Part shown: piece by piece, positions 4,885 to 5,873 of the stretch | How positions within the stretch are numbered: position 1 is the first letter of the stretch | How the letters are laid out: each line of letters opens with the position of its first letter | Assembly (NCBI GenBank): GCA_017458865.1 | Contig: JAFSZW010000556.1 | Location: 1-5,873 of the forward strand | Reading direction: 5' to 3' | Length of the DNA: 5,873 bases | Source: Clostridia bacterium | GTDB taxonomy: Bacteria > Bacillota > Clostridia > Christensenellales > Aristaeellaceae | Notes under the pieces: generated by a model | Database searches by the model: none | Told to the model about the DNA's origin: nothing | The model's input: the letters and a program-made list of their open reading frames with translations, nothing else | Translations under genes and position numbers: made by a program

Positions 4885-5083
4885 TGCTACTCGCGTAAAA
4901 AATCAAGACCGGAATGACGGTAAGGCGTGAAAAAGCATGATACACGGAACAGGACACAGCTCATGCTGTTCCTGAGATGGAGTTCATCGCTTTGCCGGCC
5001 TTCTGGATAACAGAAATTGCCAATAACCATACTGTCATATGGCATTTACGGTATGCCTTCAAAATGTGTTTGTAGAGGTGTTT
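4885..5083 (+). other. Long hairpin-bearing 5' leader of the exported-protein gene
   Basis: No convincing gene is seen in this stretch. Hairpins on the coding strand are ACCG/CGGT (4908-4911 with 4918-4921); CAGGA-c-ACAGC with GCTGTTCCTG (4950-4960 with 4965-4974), ten pairs with one bulged C and a TCAT loop, for which GGAACAG/CTGTTCC (4946-4952 with 4966-4972) is a mutually exclusive alternative; and GGCAT/ATGCC (5041-5045 with 5053-5057), which competes with CATAC/GTATG pairing from the sequence just upstream. Mutually exclusive pairings are what a regulatory leader would show, but no known riboswitch class is recognised. The ribosome site AGAGGTG is at 5074-5080. Confidence 0.4.
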
Positions 5084-5873
5084 ATGATGAGACGGATCAT
5101 TTTGTGCTTTGTGTTTATGCTGCTCATAAGTGCAGTGTGTCTTGCTGAAACTTCTGTGTATGCGGCGGAGGGTGATACGGACAGCGCACGCGTAAAGAAT
5201 CTGCAGGAGGTCCTTTCAACCTGCGGATATTATGATGGTGAGATAAACGGCAACTTTGATCACCTGTTGGTTGCGGCGCTGCGCTCCCTGTTCCTGAATG
5301 CAGAACGGGAACTGACACTCGATGAGCAGCTCAATGTTGTCGTTACAGGTGAGGACTGGTCATGGCTGCTCAGAACAGATCCGTCAACCATTGCGTCAAA
5401 GCCTGCAGAGAATAAGGCTGCTTCAAAGAATGAATCCTCAAAGGAAGAGCAGTCAAAGGACAAGGCGACTGAAAAGGAGGCCGCGAAAGACCAGAAAGCG
5501 GCTGATGACAAGACATCAGACGGGAAAAAGATTTCGACTGATGAGCCGTCAGATAAACAGGATAAGCAGGAGGAGAAAAAGGCATCAAGCAAAGAGCCTG
5601 AAATAGATGAGGCACTGCTTGAGGATCCGGTGTATTCGAATCTTGCTGCCGGTCAGATCATTTCGTTCGGCAACTATCCTCAAGGTGATGCTGAGGAGGA
5701 GGGAGCCCCTGTTGAGTGGATTGTCCTCGAGGCAGATGATAACCATGCGTTTTTGCTTTCCCGTTATGTGCTGGGCAGGACACCGTATAACGATGGGGCC
5801 GGTGATACGACATGGGAAACCAGCTCACTGCGGCTCTGGCTGAATCAGGAGTTTGTCGGTCAGATATTCACGA
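5084..5873 (+). CDS. Exported protein: PG-binding-like domain, charged linker, DUF6273 domain (3' end outside window)
   Basis: The frame is open from ATG 5084 to the edge, 263 codons. Residues 1-27 are a signal peptide: MMRR, a hydrophobic core (5-21), and a probable cleavage after VYA (27). VCLA has no lipobox glycine/alanine before Cys, so it is not an obvious lipoprotein. Residues 36-70 (VKNLQEVLSTCGYYDGEING and on) resemble a peptidoglycan-binding type 1 repeat, with its usual T..AV..FQ end degenerate; VVTGEDWSWLL (86-96) fits the domain's close. Residues about 105-175 are a linker of Lys, Glu, Asp, Ser and Ala with no aromatics. From about 190, ISFGNYPQ, PVEWIVLEAD, LLSRYVL, PYND and TTWETSSLRLWLN match DUF6273, a domain of unknown function frequent in surface proteins. 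It probably acts at the cell wall. ATG 5087 is an equally good start, with AGAGGTG (5074-5080) upstream. A strong own promoter lies at 4850-4878. Confidence 0.85.
   Translation, partial: MMRRIILCFVFMLLISAVCLAETSVYAAEGDTDSARVKNLQEVLSTCGYYDGEINGNFDHLLVAALRSLFLNAERELTLDEQLNVVVTGEDWSWLLRTDPSTIASKPAENKAASKNESSKEEQSKDKATEKEAAKDQKAADDKTSDGKKISTDEPSDKQDKQEEKKASSKEPEIDEALLEDPVYSNLAAGQIISFGNYPQGDAEEEGAPVEWIVLEADDNHAFLLSRYVLGRTPYNDGAGDTTWETSSLRLWLNQEFVGQIFT

Noticed and set aside
4937..4975. 12-codon open frame (MIHGTGHSSCCS) in the leader of the exported-protein gene, as a leader peptide
   Set aside because: Only a weak AAGG 11 bases upstream, no run of one amino acid, and no terminator/antiterminator pair with a T run follows.
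5260..5592. Minus-strand Ser/Phe-rich open frame of 110 codons
   Set aside because: It is a mirror of the Lys/Glu/Ser-rich linker of the exported protein; such composition makes spurious reverse open frames.
1..5873. CRISPR array, IS element, tRNA/rRNA or attachment site
   Set aside because: No regularly spaced repeats, transposase fragment, terminal inverted repeats with target duplication, or tRNA-like cloverleaf was seen on either strand.

Overview
The window reads as ordinary chromosomal DNA of a Gram-positive bacterium. The likely group is Bacillota, such as a gut Clostridia or Erysipelotrichia lineage. Supporting signs are strong AGGAG-type ribosome sites, consensus sigma-A promoters, a TTG start, a small-membrane-protein and GGDEF gene set, and a secreted peptidoglycan-binding/DUF6273 protein of a kind common in such genomes. 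Base composition is balanced. No phage, IS element, rRNA, tRNA or CRISPR array was seen. The lineage call is inference and could be wrong.

Layout. The left edge (1-108, minus strand) is the start of a nitroreductase gene that runs off the window. It is divergent from a TetR regulator (347-955) that is followed 3 bases later by a GNAT acetyltransferase (959-1600). The gap between the divergent genes carries two readable control regions. One is a minus-strand promoter with a 19-bp spacer built over a dyad (a MerR-type layout). The other is a plus-strand consensus promoter whose start point lies in a perfect 20-bp palindrome, the probable TetR operator. A rho-independent terminator (1667-1703) closes the TetR-GNAT unit.

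The middle holds a seven-helix membrane protein with a C-terminal GGDEF domain (2059-3171), preceded by a leader of about 200 nt packed with consecutive hairpins. After it come a PLP-dependent D-cysteine desulfhydrase-like enzyme (3246-4199) and a half-size EamA/DMT membrane protein that starts with TTG (4331-4762). These may be partly co-transcribed, but hairpins lie between the last two.

The right part has a near-consensus promoter (4850-4878), another leader of about 200 nt with hairpins, and a truncated gene for an exported protein (5084 to the edge): signal peptide, peptidoglycan-binding-like domain, long charged linker and DUF6273 domain. A 13-bp sequence is shared by the upstream regions of the GGDEF gene and this exported-protein gene, which hints at common control but could be chance.

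The best leads for something undescribed are the two structured leaders, especially the one before the GGDEF gene, and the paired regulatory architecture of the divergent promoter region. I did not find a clear novel multi-gene system.
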